Of a stretch of 64,000 nucleotides of DNA, positions 16,708 to 25,179 are shown one piece after another (position 1 is the stretch's first letter; each line of letters starts with the position of its first letter). The DNA is from Candidatus Obscuribacterales bacterium (lineage in GTDB: Bacteria > Cyanobacteriota > Vampirovibrionia > Obscuribacterales > Obscuribacteraceae): NCBI GenBank assembly GCA_019747875.1, contig JAIEQI010000037.1, positions 1-64,000 on the forward strand. The letters run 5' to 3'. A model generated the notes under the pieces. The model made no database searches. It saw only the letters and a program-made list of their open reading frames with translations, and was not told the origin of the DNA. The position numbers and the translations under genes are program-made.

Positions 16708-17739
16708 CTATTCTACTGAGAGAAATGAACGCATTTTGATGACTTTCCCCGTTATTCCCCCAGCTGCAATGGAAGTGACAGCGGCCACCGAAATGAATAT
16801 TGATGAAAGTAGCGCTTGCCAGCCCAGGTTCAGACCAAACTGGACCTGATCGAGGGGAAGCGAGATTGCATTCATGAGAACATTCAAGAAGTTAGCGATA
16901 ATAATTGGCGACGAGGCTATCATTGGAATAGCGATTGCGCTGTATGTATTTCTTATGCGCGACATGTAGGAAGCAATGAAAGCGGATGCGAATAGCGTGC
17001 ACAAATAGATGCCTAGTTCGAGGATAGGATTGATTGTGCCGCCATGCCAGAACAACAGCGTTCCGAATACGATAACCTGCAGTGAAATAGCTGCAAATAT
17101 TGGTTTTGTGCGTATTCTTTTATGAATAGCTGAACAAAGGCTCTTGCCTATGACTAGTCCAGATACCCCCATCGTAAAAATCGAAGCATTATAAACCCAC
17201 AGATCTGGATTGGTCAGTGTATCTAAGAAGAATGACAATGAGTCAACTGATATGCAGGCGATTGCGCTCGAACCGAAGGTAAGGAGTAGCCCAACGGGAA
17301 GCCAGAAACGCCAGTTTCTTTCCCTGGCAATAGTTGCTCCAAAACACATTCCGAAGAACATAGGTAGAATAGCAAAACCGAGCGTAATGTTTGCCATCAT
17401 GCCCTGGTTCGAGGCGTTAGCTTGCTCAGCTATTGCTTCGACTGCATGGTATCCCCAGTCGTAACCGATGTTGACTGCGTTAGTCAATGCAAATGCAGCA
17501 ACATAACAACCAGCAAGGGCAAGCCAAAACGCAACAAACTTTTTCAGCGGGTGCCTGCTAATGGTAGTGCTTACATTTGTCCCCGATAGCAATGTACATG
17601 CTGGCATCCACTTTTCTTCAGTAGCATATGGATCGCCCGCAATCGTCTTGTATTTAACCTTTTCCTTGTTCATGCCCAGGTCCTTGCTTTCCCCATTAGC
17701 ATTGCCCGTATGTGAGGGCAATATCAGTCCGATCTTCAT
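16708..17739 (-). CDS. multi-pass membrane protein of unknown function
   Basis: 343 residues; an internal Met at codon 23 (MNKEKVKY) is an alternative start. A hydrophilic N-terminus of about 65 residues precedes eight or so hydrophobic segments, for example FVAFWLALAGCYVAAFAL, GFAILPMFFGMCFGATI and AISLQVIVFGTLLF. I recognise no transporter or enzyme signature. It lies downstream of rtcB on the same strand, separated by 165 bases containing a strong hairpin (17806-17839), so it may be independently transcribed or under attenuation control. Confidence 0.7.
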   Translation of the reverse strand: MKIGLILPSHTGNANGESKDLGMNKEKVKYKTIAGDPYATEEKWMPACTLLSGTNVSTTISRHPLKKFVAFWLALAGCYVAAFALTNAVNIGYDWGYHAVEAIAEQANASNQGMMANITLGFAILPMFFGMCFGATIARERNWRFWLPVGLLLTFGSSAIACISVDSLSFFLDTLTNPDLWVYNASIFTMGVSGLVIGKSLCSAIHKRIRTKPIFAAISLQVIVFGTLLFWHGGTINPILELGIYLCTLFASAFIASYMSRIRNTYSAIAIPMIASSPIIIANFLNVLMNAISLPLDQVQFGLNLGWQALLSSIFISVAAVTSIAAGGITGKVIKMRSFLSVE

Positions 17740-17805
17740 TATTGACCGTCAGATGTGTTCCTTTGTAAGAATCGAGTTCGCCGCCTGTTAATTAACATAT
17801 TAGAT

Positions 17806-17839
17806 GAGAGCACCACCCTACTTAACGGGTGGCGCTCTC
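17806..17839 (-). terminator. 13-bp stem hairpin between rtcB and the membrane protein gene
   Basis: GAGAGCACCACCC (17806-17818) pairs with GGGTGGCGCTCTC (17827-17839) around an eight-base loop. Read on the minus strand the single irregular position becomes a G-U pair, while on the plus strand it is an A-C mismatch. This suggests it functions in minus-strand RNA, as rtcB terminator or a leader hairpin. The following tract is AT-rich but lacks a clean U-run. Confidence 0.5.
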
Positions 17840-17904
17840 GAATTAGGGAGGATTATTTGAAATGAGCATCTTGATGATTTTACGAACCTCAATATGCGCT
17901 TCTT

Positions 17905-19092
17905 TTACCCTTTGATGCAGATAATTGGTTCAAGCTTTGCAATCGGCTTGACCAGAGTCTTCTGCGCTGCCATAACTGCGCTTAGATCCTTGTAAGCAGC
18001 AGGACTCTCGTCGATAATGCCTTCATCTTTTCGGCATTCAACGTGCTTCGTCGCTTCTATGTGATCTGATAGCGCAATCTTGTTGCGTGCTGCGGAACGG
18101 CTCATCTTTCGTCCCGCTCCGTGTGAGCAGCTTTCGAATGATTCGGGATCTCCCAAACCTTCGACGATAAATGTTCCGACTCCCATCGAGCCTGGGATGA
18201 TACCACGCATGCCTTTCGATGCGCGCACCGCTCCTTTGCGTGTGACCATCACATCTTCGCCGAAGTGATTTTCGGCGCTGATGTAATTGTGGTGGCAATT
18301 CACGATGTCTCCTGAAGTGCTCCATCCGGTTTTCAGCAAAAGATTTTGTAGCATCGTTTGGCGATTTTGTGCGGCATAATCTTGTGCCCACATCACAGCT
18401 TCCAGATAAGCGCGGTAATCTTGGTAACCTTCGCTCAGATACGCCAGGTTAGGATCTTCCAGCTGGATCAGCTCTTTTGCCATTCGGCTTTTCGCTTTGT
18501 CGATAAAGTATCGTCCAAGCAAGTTGCCGACACCGCGGCTGCCAGAGTGCAGTACGACCCAAACAGAATCGTTTTGATCGCGGCACACTTCTACAAAGTG
18601 GTTTCCGCCACCTAAAGTTCCGACTTGCTTGGCGCAGTTGTCGACGTCTGTTTCGAATCCAGTTTTCTTCATGAACTCTTTTAGGCGTGGATGCAACTTC
18701 TCGAACGCTTTTGCAGCGCGATTGGATTCTGGAGTTGATCTAGAGTGCTTTGCTTGTCCGACTGGGATTGATTCTTCTAATGAGAGTCTCAATCTGTTGA
18801 GATTGTCAGGCAAGTCTTCAGCGGTCAGCGTGGTTTGCACCGCAATCATGCCGCAGCCGATATCGACACCAACGGCTGCTGGAACGACGGCACCTTTGGT
18901 TGCAATTACGGTGCCAACAGTCGCGCCGATGCCAACGTGTGCATCAGGCATTAGAGCTACGTGCTTAAATACGAAGGGCATCTTTGCGGTACGCAATGCT
19001 TGCGCAACGGCGTCGTCCTCGATTGGCACGCCCTTGACCCAGGCTTTGACGATGGTGTTGCCTTTTCCGTATTCGATGTAATCAGCGTCCAC
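17905..19092 (-). CDS. rtcB: RtcB-family RNA-splicing ligase
   Basis: 395 residues. RtcB seals RNA 2',3'-cyclic phosphate (or 3'-phosphate) and 5'-OH ends using GTP and Mn2+. The metal site is visible: MPDAHVGIG at 49-57, VGVDIGCGM with Asp77 and Cys80, GGGNHFVEV, and LHSGSRGVG. The guanylated histidine is in SHGAGRKMSR. The length is near 400, typical of the bacterial RtcB2-like branch rather than the 480-residue archaeal form. In bacteria it is used for RNA repair after toxin or stress cleavage. No rtcA or rtcR is adjacent. The upstream region carries the GCGGAC palindromes. Confidence 0.95.
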   Translation of the reverse strand: MDADYIEYGKGNTIVKAWVKGVPIEDDAVAQALRTAKMPFVFKHVALMPDAHVGIGATVGTVIATKGAVVPAAVGVDIGCGMIAVQTTLTAEDLPDNLNRLRLSLEESIPVGQAKHSRSTPESNRAAKAFEKLHPRLKEFMKKTGFETDVDNCAKQVGTLGGGNHFVEVCRDQNDSVWVVLHSGSRGVGNLLGRYFIDKAKSRMAKELIQLEDPNLAYLSEGYQDYRAYLEAVMWAQDYAAQNRQTMLQNLLLKTGWSTSGDIVNCHHNYISAENHFGEDVMVTRKGAVRASKGMRGIIPGSMGVGTFIVEGLGDPESFESCSHGAGRKMSRSAARNKIALSDHIEATKHVECRKDEGIIDESPAAYKDLSAVMAAQKTLVKPIAKLEPIICIKG

Positions 19093-19220
19093 GGGATTAC
19101 CCTCCAGACATTTTTGGTGCAGTGTTTTCTGTTGAAGTAGACAAATTGGTTACGGTTTGTAGAACATAAATAGAGATGAGTTCGCTATATTGGCGGTTGG
19201 GATGAACGGTTCTTGCCACT

Positions 19221-19290
19221 TGTGCGGACAAGATGTCCGCACCCCATACTATGGGCGGACGGGACGTCCGCGCTCCATACACGGACGTGA
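19221..19290. repeat. GCGGAC palindrome family, two tandem units
   Basis: GCGGACAAGATGTCCGC and GCGGACGGGACGTCCGC are separated by a linker containing CCCATACTATGG. The second is followed by GCTCCATAC, as in the array at 42050. A short minus-strand frame across them (giving WGADILSAQ) is a by-product of the repeat, not a gene. Confidence 0.9.
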
Positions 19291-19333
19291 ATCCGCGACC
19301 TGTTTACTCAGCTCCTCCGCGATTGGTCAATTA

Positions 19334-19360
19334 GCGGATATGACTATCCGCGCTTCGTAC
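19334..19360. repeat. diverged copy of the GCGGAC palindrome family
   Basis: GCGGATATGACTATCCGC followed by GCTTCGTAC keeps the 17-18 base palindrome and a recognisable remnant of the GCTCCATAC tail. The remaining rtcB-trmJ spacer (about 19361-19577) shows nothing else I can name. Confidence 0.5.
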
Positions 19361-19577
19361 CACAAGGGATCTGTCGCTTATACCACAGCATCCTGTGTCG
19401 ATGCTTTGAAGCGCCGGCCGGTGAACAGTTAGAGGATCTGTTAAATCAATCTGCTGAAAACACGACGAGCGCACTCGCTTAGCCTATATAGCGGCTTGCG
19501 AGGAGTGGCATATTCGAACTCGTCTGTCTTGTTTTCATAATGATCCGATGTTATCACGGACACTCAAAAAAAGGCAA

Positions 19578-20429
19578 TCAGCTATTTTCAAAGTTAAGTT
19601 TCGAGTTTATCTTTCGAATCATTCCCTGCAACATTCCATACTCGCGAGTCGATGGTTTTGCCCTTTGATAAAGTTGCCGAAGTTCCGCAAGAACACTTTC
19701 GCGATTAAACGATCTGCTGAAACCAACTTCGTGAAGTAGAAGATCCAGTTGCGCAAAAAATTCGTCGTCCATTTGTCCGGTTGTGAAATTCTCAGAAGGA
19801 TGCGAAACCTGATTGTAGTGATCAGTCTCAATTCCAAGTTGTAACTCCCTTGCAAGAGCATCCTCAGAAGCCGGCAGGCTCCCTGGAGCGAACCGAGTAT
19901 CCCCTCCAACGGGAAGACTGGCTGACGAACTTTGGTAATCTGGTTCGGCAACGTTCCATTTACTAAGTTCGTATGCAAATACCCCAATCGCTTGCGAAAC
20001 ATTCAGTGATGGAAAATCTGGGTTCGTTGGAATTGAAACTACGATGTCGCAACGATTCAATTCTTCCTTTGAAAGACCATCTCGTTCTTCACCAAAGATG
20101 AACGCGATGCGCTTTGAGTGACTCTTTACCTGCGATAATAGATCAGGAAGTGCGGAAAGAGAAACGAGCTTGATCTCCCGTTGTGTTCCGCAGCTGCTGC
20201 CGATCGTGTAATCCACATCCTTCAGAGCTTCTTGAAGCGTTTCGAAAACTTGTGCGTTTTTCAGAAGGTCAAAAGCACCTAATGACATTTTTCTCGCTTC
20301 AGCATCTTTGTAGTTTTTCGGAGGTGCCACCAAACGCAGATTCACGAAACTAAAGTTTTTAAGCACGCGCGCGGTTGAGCCAATGTTTCCGAGAAAGGAT
20401 GGGCGAACTAGTACGAAGCAGAGATCCAT
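19578..20429 (-). CDS. trmJ: TrmJ-type tRNA 2'-O-methyltransferase (SpoU/SPOUT family)
   Basis: 283 residues. The SPOUT knot motifs are clear: NIGSTARVLKNFSF at 15-28, then IAFIFGEERDGLSKEELNRC, then IPTNPDFPSLNVSQAIGVFAYEL. This order and spacing match TrmJ, which methylates the ribose of tRNA position 32 with SAM. The C-terminal helical extension of about 80 residues (ARELQLGIETDHYN onward) also fits TrmJ more than TrmL, which lacks it. It is the last gene of a minus-strand run (membrane glycosyltransferase, HEAT-like protein, trmJ) with gaps of only 4-6 bases. Confidence 0.88.
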   Translation of the reverse strand: MDLCFVLVRPSFLGNIGSTARVLKNFSFVNLRLVAPPKNYKDAEARKMSLGAFDLLKNAQVFETLQEALKDVDYTIGSSCGTQREIKLVSLSALPDLLSQVKSHSKRIAFIFGEERDGLSKEELNRCDIVVSIPTNPDFPSLNVSQAIGVFAYELSKWNVAEPDYQSSSASLPVGGDTRFAPGSLPASEDALARELQLGIETDHYNQVSHPSENFTTGQMDDEFFAQLDLLLHEVGFSRSFNRESVLAELRQLYQRAKPSTREYGMLQGMIRKINSKLNFENS

Positions 20430-20433
20430 ACGA

Positions 20434-20844
20434 TCACCCTTGTCGCCGTACTTTGGCCATGTCGCTGACTTTCTTGCTCTTGTCGTCTTTTAGTTTGGCG
20501 TAAACTTGATCGCTGATATGTGGTGGCATATCATCGATGTTGCACGCAACGCGAAAACGTACTTTGGAATCCTTATCATCAGCCATCTCAAGCCACATAG
20601 ATTCAAAAGACGGATAATGTTTGATCAGTTTTCGCAGCCAAGTTCCAGTTTGCTCCCAGCCGCCAGAAGCGGTCCTGGTAAACGACGCTCGCAGGGCTGT
20701 TCGAACGCTTTCCTCTGAACCATTCCCCTCAAGGAAATCATGAATAGAATCGACGAGATCAAGTACTCTTTGCTTTTCCGGATCTTTGGCACTCAAATAG
20801 TAAAGCGCGCTTTGCTTTTCCTTCTCTCTGCCAAAGGTAAACAT
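20434..20844 (-). CDS. small HEAT-like protein, function unknown
   Basis: 136 residues, soluble and charged. The second half has HEAT-like character: FESMWLEMADDKDSKVRFRV and then DDMPPHISDQVYAKLKDDKS. These are the helix pair and 'DKDSKVR' turn usual in such repeats. The N-terminal half (YYLSAKDPEKQRVLDLVDSI) is helical. HEAT proteins bind other proteins; no partner is evident. It lies 6 bases after the large membrane protein and 4 bases before trmJ, so it belongs to that operon. Confidence 0.7.
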   Translation of the reverse strand: MFTFGREKEKQSALYYLSAKDPEKQRVLDLVDSIHDFLEGNGSEESVRTALRASFTRTASGGWEQTGTWLRKLIKHYPSFESMWLEMADDKDSKVRFRVACNIDDMPPHISDQVYAKLKDDKSKKVSDMAKVRRQG

Positions 20845-20850
20845 GAAACC

Positions 20851-23800
20851 TCAGTAGATTATGCGCCGCTTGCCCGCCAGAGATGGCAACTCTTTTGTTT
20901 CTAGTTTGATATTGATGTTCTTGAAGAGCGCGTCACAAGCGCGACGAGAGACCCCGTATTGACCTTCCATCCACGGACATGGATAGAGAGCTAATTCAAC
21001 GGCTGTAGCTTCGCCTCCAAGCAAGTCTGTCGGTATCAGATCGTGGATTTCGAATTCTCTCCAATTCGGCTTTGCTTGCAACGCGCGAGGGTTCTTTCCG
21101 AGAATTTGTATGTTTCCATTTTTGCCCTTGATCGCGCAGAGAATTCCGACCTCGCCTGCGTTATGCAGAGCTTTGAGATCGCCTGTAATCTTCACAGACA
21201 GGTGGCTTGCTGGTGCCAGCTTCGCCACGGGGAAATCTGCTCCAATTCGCCGTGCAGCATAGAGGACAGTTTTGTTCATGCGAAGAGCGTCGAACGAGTT
21301 AGTGTCATAAAGAACGGGATCGAAGCTCTTGCGATCAACTTTTATTGTTATTGATCGAGACTCGTCATTATTTATTGTAGCTTTTGAATGTTGCTGAGCA
21401 GATACCGGCGAGACACCGGCGGTCGCGCGCTTCACTTCGGCTTGATTTGGGTTCTGGACCACATTACTGGCGGACTCATCGGATGACCGGACAATCACAC
21501 TTGCTGCTTGAGAATTTCCGTTACCACTAGATGTTGCCTTTAGTTCTGATGATGTCGCGCTCGCTTGCTCGCCGCTTGTGATCGATAGAGGGACTACTGC
21601 CAGCTTTATGCGGAGGGAGCCTTTTAATTTCTCAAGTTTCGACGGATGTTCGTTCTTATCGTATTCATCGACATTTCTATCTGCTTGCTTCGGATCTGGG
21701 GATATGAATGACTCCTCGATGCACTTTGCCGTCAGGATCGGTTCAACTAATCTAGATTCGGCACCGGCAGTTACTGGTGCAGCGGCCAGAATTCCGTAAT
21801 TGCAATAATCAGGCGAATAGGCATATCGGAGATGCCGTCCATCGCTATAAATCGCTGAATCCTTTGATTGGGCGGTGATAGTGATCTTGTTTGGACCGTT
21901 CCAATTGATCAAATTCTTGCTCACGGGCACAGCTCGCCACTGGCGAAGATCATCGACAGAAATGCGCATTGCAGGAGCAAACTCACGCATCTGATCAAAC
22001 AATAAATAGTGCGGACCATCAAAATGCATTGTCGAACGCAACGGTTCATTGATTTGGACGCCGTTCACCACAATCTTCGACTTTTCAAGATTCTTATTGC
22101 CGTCGACTAGCAAAAATACTTTGTCGACCTGCTGGGGCACGCGAACACCGTCGAGGTAGATCAACTTTTCTGCGAATTGATTCTTTTGCAGCGCATGTTC
22201 GCGCTCCTTGAAGTTTCGGGGATCAAAGTACGAGCATATATTCTCCGCGTTGATCAATGCCCCGATTAATACTAGTGCGAATGCAGCGCAACTTGCCAAA
22301 ATCATTCGGCGTTGTTTGTCATCAAATGGAAGCTTCGCTGCTTGCCAAATCCCGTATGCAGCAAGCAATACCACAAAGGGCATCGCCGTGAATGTGTAGC
22401 GCGGCTGGCACTCCACCATGAGATAGGCGAGATGCGAGAAAACAATTGCGAACGAGGATAGAACGATTGTTCGCTGGGTGTAGTTCAGAAAGCGGCGCGC
22501 ACACCAGAAATATATCGCGGCGCCAAATGCAGCAAAGCAGAGAACTAGCCGGTGGAAGAGTATTTGCGCATTGGCATCGAGACCAAGCGCGCGCCCCTTA
22601 AAGTCATTCCAAGGGCAAGAGCTAAGTCTACTGAGTTTAGATATTCCCAAACGGATTGACTCAGTTGGGTAGCTGGTCCAAATTCCCTGCACAGTATTGA
22701 TTGGACCTTCCTGTTCAGTATAAAGGTCGGTCGAGGGGGGATGAGGATTGAATGCCCAGCCGTCAGCCTCATGATTCCAGCCAGTTACAACATTGTAGAG
22801 AGGTTGGCGTTGGGCCGTCGGATTGAACTTGCCCGTCGCCGCGTATGAAAATGCTGACCATGCAATCAAGATTGCGGAGGCACCGAGGAGAAGTCCTATG
22901 ATTGTTTTGGTCCTGTTGCTCAATGCGAGCAAAGCATTCCGTCCAGAATTGTTAGAGCCATTACTATTACCTGCGGCTCTTCTGTTCGCCTCAAAGAATC
23001 GTTGAGCGCGACTGCCAGAAGAAGCGCATGGTATGGGGGCTATACATAATTGCGAAGGTTCAATCGACAAATCTTGGGACTGCGCCGAATTAGCTTTTAC
23101 AAGAGATGGTGTCGGCGCTATACATAATTGCGAAAGTTCAAAAGCTAAATCTTCGGAATGCGACGGCGTAACAGGCTGATGTGACGGTGTCGGTGCAATG
23201 CATAACTGTGACAGTTCAGAAGAGTCTTCAGATTGCCCTGGTTTCGTAAGAGTGGGTGATGGCGTCGGTGCCAGACATAACTGAGACAGTCCGCCGCCGC
23301 TGTAATAATCTTGAGTATTTGCCTCATCGATATTTGATATTCTTGAACGTAGACTGAATCTTTTAGGTCCATTGGCTCGCAGAATTCCAATTGTAGCTAC
23401 AACGGCAATGCAAGGCATCAGCGCTGGCTTGCTGAGCGCAATTAGCGCTCCAAAGATACCTCCAATTATTGTTACTGGGAGACGGCTCTTGGTACCGGTT
23501 AACGAGAGTAGGAAACCGATTAACAACATCGTGACCGGAAGCTCTGACATGAAATGCCCGCTTTGCAGGATAGCAGCAGGATACATGCCATACAGCAAAA
23601 TCGCTACAGCAGCGAAAAGCGGCACTCGCGTTACCCGCAAAACAAGGTAAACCAAACCAGATGTTGAAATGGCATGCATAATCGATTGCGCGATTACCAG
23701 CGTCATCCAATCTCTGGGATCCGGAACCTTGCCGAGCACTACAAATAGTGGCGCATAGATCGACGACATCAATGGACCATCGAGCAAAATATGACCTGCT

Positions 23801-24117
23801 AGTTGTGAGTCTGCAAGAAATGTTGGTGAAAGGGGAGCATGGAAAATGACGTGGTTCAAGAATTGAACCAAGAGCTGGGTTGTCGTAAGAAAGTGCTTAC
23901 CATCAGTGGCAAGAACAATCCGCGATTCGCAGAAAAAGAAGTTATGCAGCAGGCAGGCTGAGAGCGCTGTAACAAATGCAAACGGGATTAAAAGCCAATA
24001 AGATAAGGAAACCTTCTCTGGAGTTTCCGGGGGCGTGCCGAGCTTTGGGCTCGTAACATTTATAGGCCCAATCTTTGAAGTATCCGAGCCAGGTGCTGTT
24101 TTGGTGAGTACTGTCAT
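20851..24117 (-). CDS. large membrane glycosyltransferase-like protein (GT39/PMT type) with internal repeats
   Basis: 1088 residues. Hydrophobic helices run from about 37 to 600 in the pattern of the PMT/ArnT superfamily, which moves sugars from polyprenyl-phosphate donors to acceptors outside the membrane. The first loop (FLADSQLAGHILLDGPLMSS) is where these enzymes keep acidic catalytic residues. GHFMSELPVTM and YPAAILQSGHF also fit. Between helices near residue 250 and 405 a hydrophilic loop holds four copies of SQLCIAPTPS at 25-26 residue spacing. The last 480 residues are mostly soluble, Ser/Lys-rich and probably extracytoplasmic. Transferase assignment is by topology and weak motifs. 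First gene of the run that ends in trmJ. Confidence 0.7.
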   Translation of the reverse strand: MTVLTKTAPGSDTSKIGPINVTSPKLGTPPETPEKVSLSYWLLIPFAFVTALSACLLHNFFFCESRIVLATDGKHFLTTTQLLVQFLNHVIFHAPLSPTFLADSQLAGHILLDGPLMSSIYAPLFVVLGKVPDPRDWMTLVIAQSIMHAISTSGLVYLVLRVTRVPLFAAVAILLYGMYPAAILQSGHFMSELPVTMLLIGFLLSLTGTKSRLPVTIIGGIFGALIALSKPALMPCIAVVATIGILRANGPKRFSLRSRISNIDEANTQDYYSGGGLSQLCLAPTPSPTLTKPGQSEDSSELSQLCIAPTPSHQPVTPSHSEDLAFELSQLCIAPTPSLVKANSAQSQDLSIEPSQLCIAPIPCASSGSRAQRFFEANRRAAGNSNGSNNSGRNALLALSNRTKTIIGLLLGASAILIAWSAFSYAATGKFNPTAQRQPLYNVVTGWNHEADGWAFNPHPPSTDLYTEQEGPINTVQGIWTSYPTESIRLGISKLSRLSSCPWNDFKGRALGLDANAQILFHRLVLCFAAFGAAIYFWCARRFLNYTQRTIVLSSFAIVFSHLAYLMVECQPRYTFTAMPFVVLLAAYGIWQAAKLPFDDKQRRMILASCAAFALVLIGALINAENICSYFDPRNFKEREHALQKNQFAEKLIYLDGVRVPQQVDKVFLLVDGNKNLEKSKIVVNGVQINEPLRSTMHFDGPHYLLFDQMREFAPAMRISVDDLRQWRAVPVSKNLINWNGPNKITITAQSKDSAIYSDGRHLRYAYSPDYCNYGILAAAPVTAGAESRLVEPILTAKCIEESFISPDPKQADRNVDEYDKNEHPSKLEKLKGSLRIKLAVVPLSITSGEQASATSSELKATSSGNGNSQAASVIVRSSDESASNVVQNPNQAEVKRATAGVSPVSAQQHSKATINNDESRSITIKVDRKSFDPVLYDTNSFDALRMNKTVLYAARRIGADFPVAKLAPASHLSVKITGDLKALHNAGEVGILCAIKGKNGNIQILGKNPRALQAKPNWREFEIHDLIPTDLLGGEATAVELALYPCPWMEGQYGVSRRACDALFKNINIKLETKELPSLAGKRRIIY
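23026..23289 (-). repeat. in-gene repeat coding four SQLCIAPTPS units
   Basis: Encodes residues about 277-364. The four cores are LSQLCLAPTPS, LSQLCIAPTPS, LSQLCIAPTPS and PSQLCIAPIPC, joined by acidic Ser/Gln/Glu linkers (for example GQSEDSSE, HSEDLAFE). At DNA level the ATACATAATTG/ATGCATAACTG core is well kept while linkers vary. The conserved cysteine in each unit is notable. Confidence 0.95.
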
Positions 24118-24431
24118 GGTTTCCAGTTCTTAGGCGTCGCCACACCTTTTTCCAGCCTCAATGGTATGACATGACAGCCATTCTTCCTTTAAGCAAATCC
24201 CATAGTTGTAAGTTGCTGAAGAAGTTAATCAGCGCTGGATTTTGCCACATATCTGAGCCGCGAAAAATTTGGACCTTCTAAGACTTTTCTGATGGAGGAG
24301 CTTTTATGCTTGAACTGAGCTCAAGCGGTATGAGTGCCTAACGGAGAGCAGGCTGGAATAACGGCGAGCAGGCGGGCCTTAAGCGAGGGCAGGCTGCGGA
24401 ATTTTGCAAGGCCGAGCTGGTGAATTTCTTC

Positions 24432-24586
24432 GCCTAAGTTTAGGTGAAAGATCTTGCACAGCTTGATAACCAGGTTGAAGGATCTCGTCAATCGCGGAGT
24501 GCTCGGTATATCAATGCTTCTCGGCATCTGTTGGAAGCGGCCTGGAGGGGCTGTCATGGGGGAAGATCTTTCACCTAAACCGGGGC
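24432..24586. mobile_element. 155-bp MITE-like element with 24-bp inverted ends
   Basis: The left end GCCTAAGTTTAGGTGAAAGA-TCTT (24432-24455) and the right end AAGATCTTTCACCTAAACCG-GGGC (24563-24586) are inverted repeats matching at 21 of 24 positions. The interior of 107 bases has no gene. A third copy of the end sequence stands alone at 6818-6841. I see no obvious target-site duplication. The right end abuts the FHA gene by 18 bases, so the element probably supplies its leader. The DNA from 24118 to 24431 has only a weak minus-strand frame I do not trust. Confidence 0.55.
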
Positions 24587-24604
24587 ACTCTCCAGGACCA
24601 TTGT

Positions 24605-25153
24605 GTGTGTGATGCTGATTGTCAACAAGAGGCTCACAATAGCCAAAACAGAAAAGTTCATGCGAAGATTATCTTGTCTGATCAGGAGACGATCTTGGAA
24701 TCGATTTGTCACATCTGTGGACGACCCTACACCGGTCTTCGATGTCTGGCGTGCACGCAGCAATCGATCGATCTGATGGATTTCGGCGCAGAAACTCTGG
24801 GCAGCAGTTCCATTGAAACCGGAGTTAGTGGCACTCCTGCAACCGATGACAGCATGGCGAAGCTCCGCCTAACCAATTCGGAGCAGCTCTTTGTCGTGAT
24901 GAAGCCAGTTTGCCGGATCGGAATGGATCCATCAAACGATATTGTCCTGACCGGCGAACCAAGTATTGCAAAGTTTCATTCGCAGTTGGTCCTCGAGGAG
25001 AAGCATTACATGTTGCGAGATCTCGGCACCAAAGATGGAACTTGGCTCAACGGCGAGAAGGTTGTGATCGATGCCACCATTTACGATGGCGACCAAATCA
25101 AAATCGGACCATACACCTTTTACTTCATCTCAGACATTCCTGACGAAGAGTAA
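24605..25153 (+). CDS. FHA-domain protein with N-terminal zinc ribbon
   Basis: 182 residues from GTG at 24605; AGGA nine bases upstream is only a fair ribosome binding site, and internal TTG codons near SDQETILES are alternatives. A short zinc-ribbon-like knuckle is at about 37-51 (CHICGRPYTGLRCLAC). The FHA domain covers about 85-180 with CRIGMDPSNDIVLTGEPSIA, KFHSQL, LRDLGTKDGTWLNGEKV and the closing strand IKIGPYTFYFI; the R, S, H and N contacts of phosphothreonine-binding FHA domains are present. Such proteins read Ser/Thr kinase output, and two such kinases are encoded at 35.5-39.6 kb. Convergent with pyrG, 26 bases apart. Confidence 0.85.
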   Translation: MCDADCQQEAHNSQNRKVHAKIILSDQETILESICHICGRPYTGLRCLACTQQSIDLMDFGAETLGSSSIETGVSGTPATDDSMAKLRLTNSEQLFVVMKPVCRIGMDPSNDIVLTGEPSIAKFHSQLVLEEKHYMLRDLGTKDGTWLNGEKVVIDATIYDGDQIKIGPYTFYFISDIPDEE

Positions 25154-25179
25154 ATTCCAGACCAACTCGACGGCTACGT

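Noticed and set aside
19097..19282. Minus-strand frame with WGADILSAQ
   Set aside because: It is a translation of the GCGGAC palindromes.
24321..24557. 78-codon minus-strand frame with IKLCKIFHLNLGEEI
   Set aside because: It spans the left end of the MITE-like element, has no ribosome binding site, and I recognise no family; treated as part of the element and its flank.
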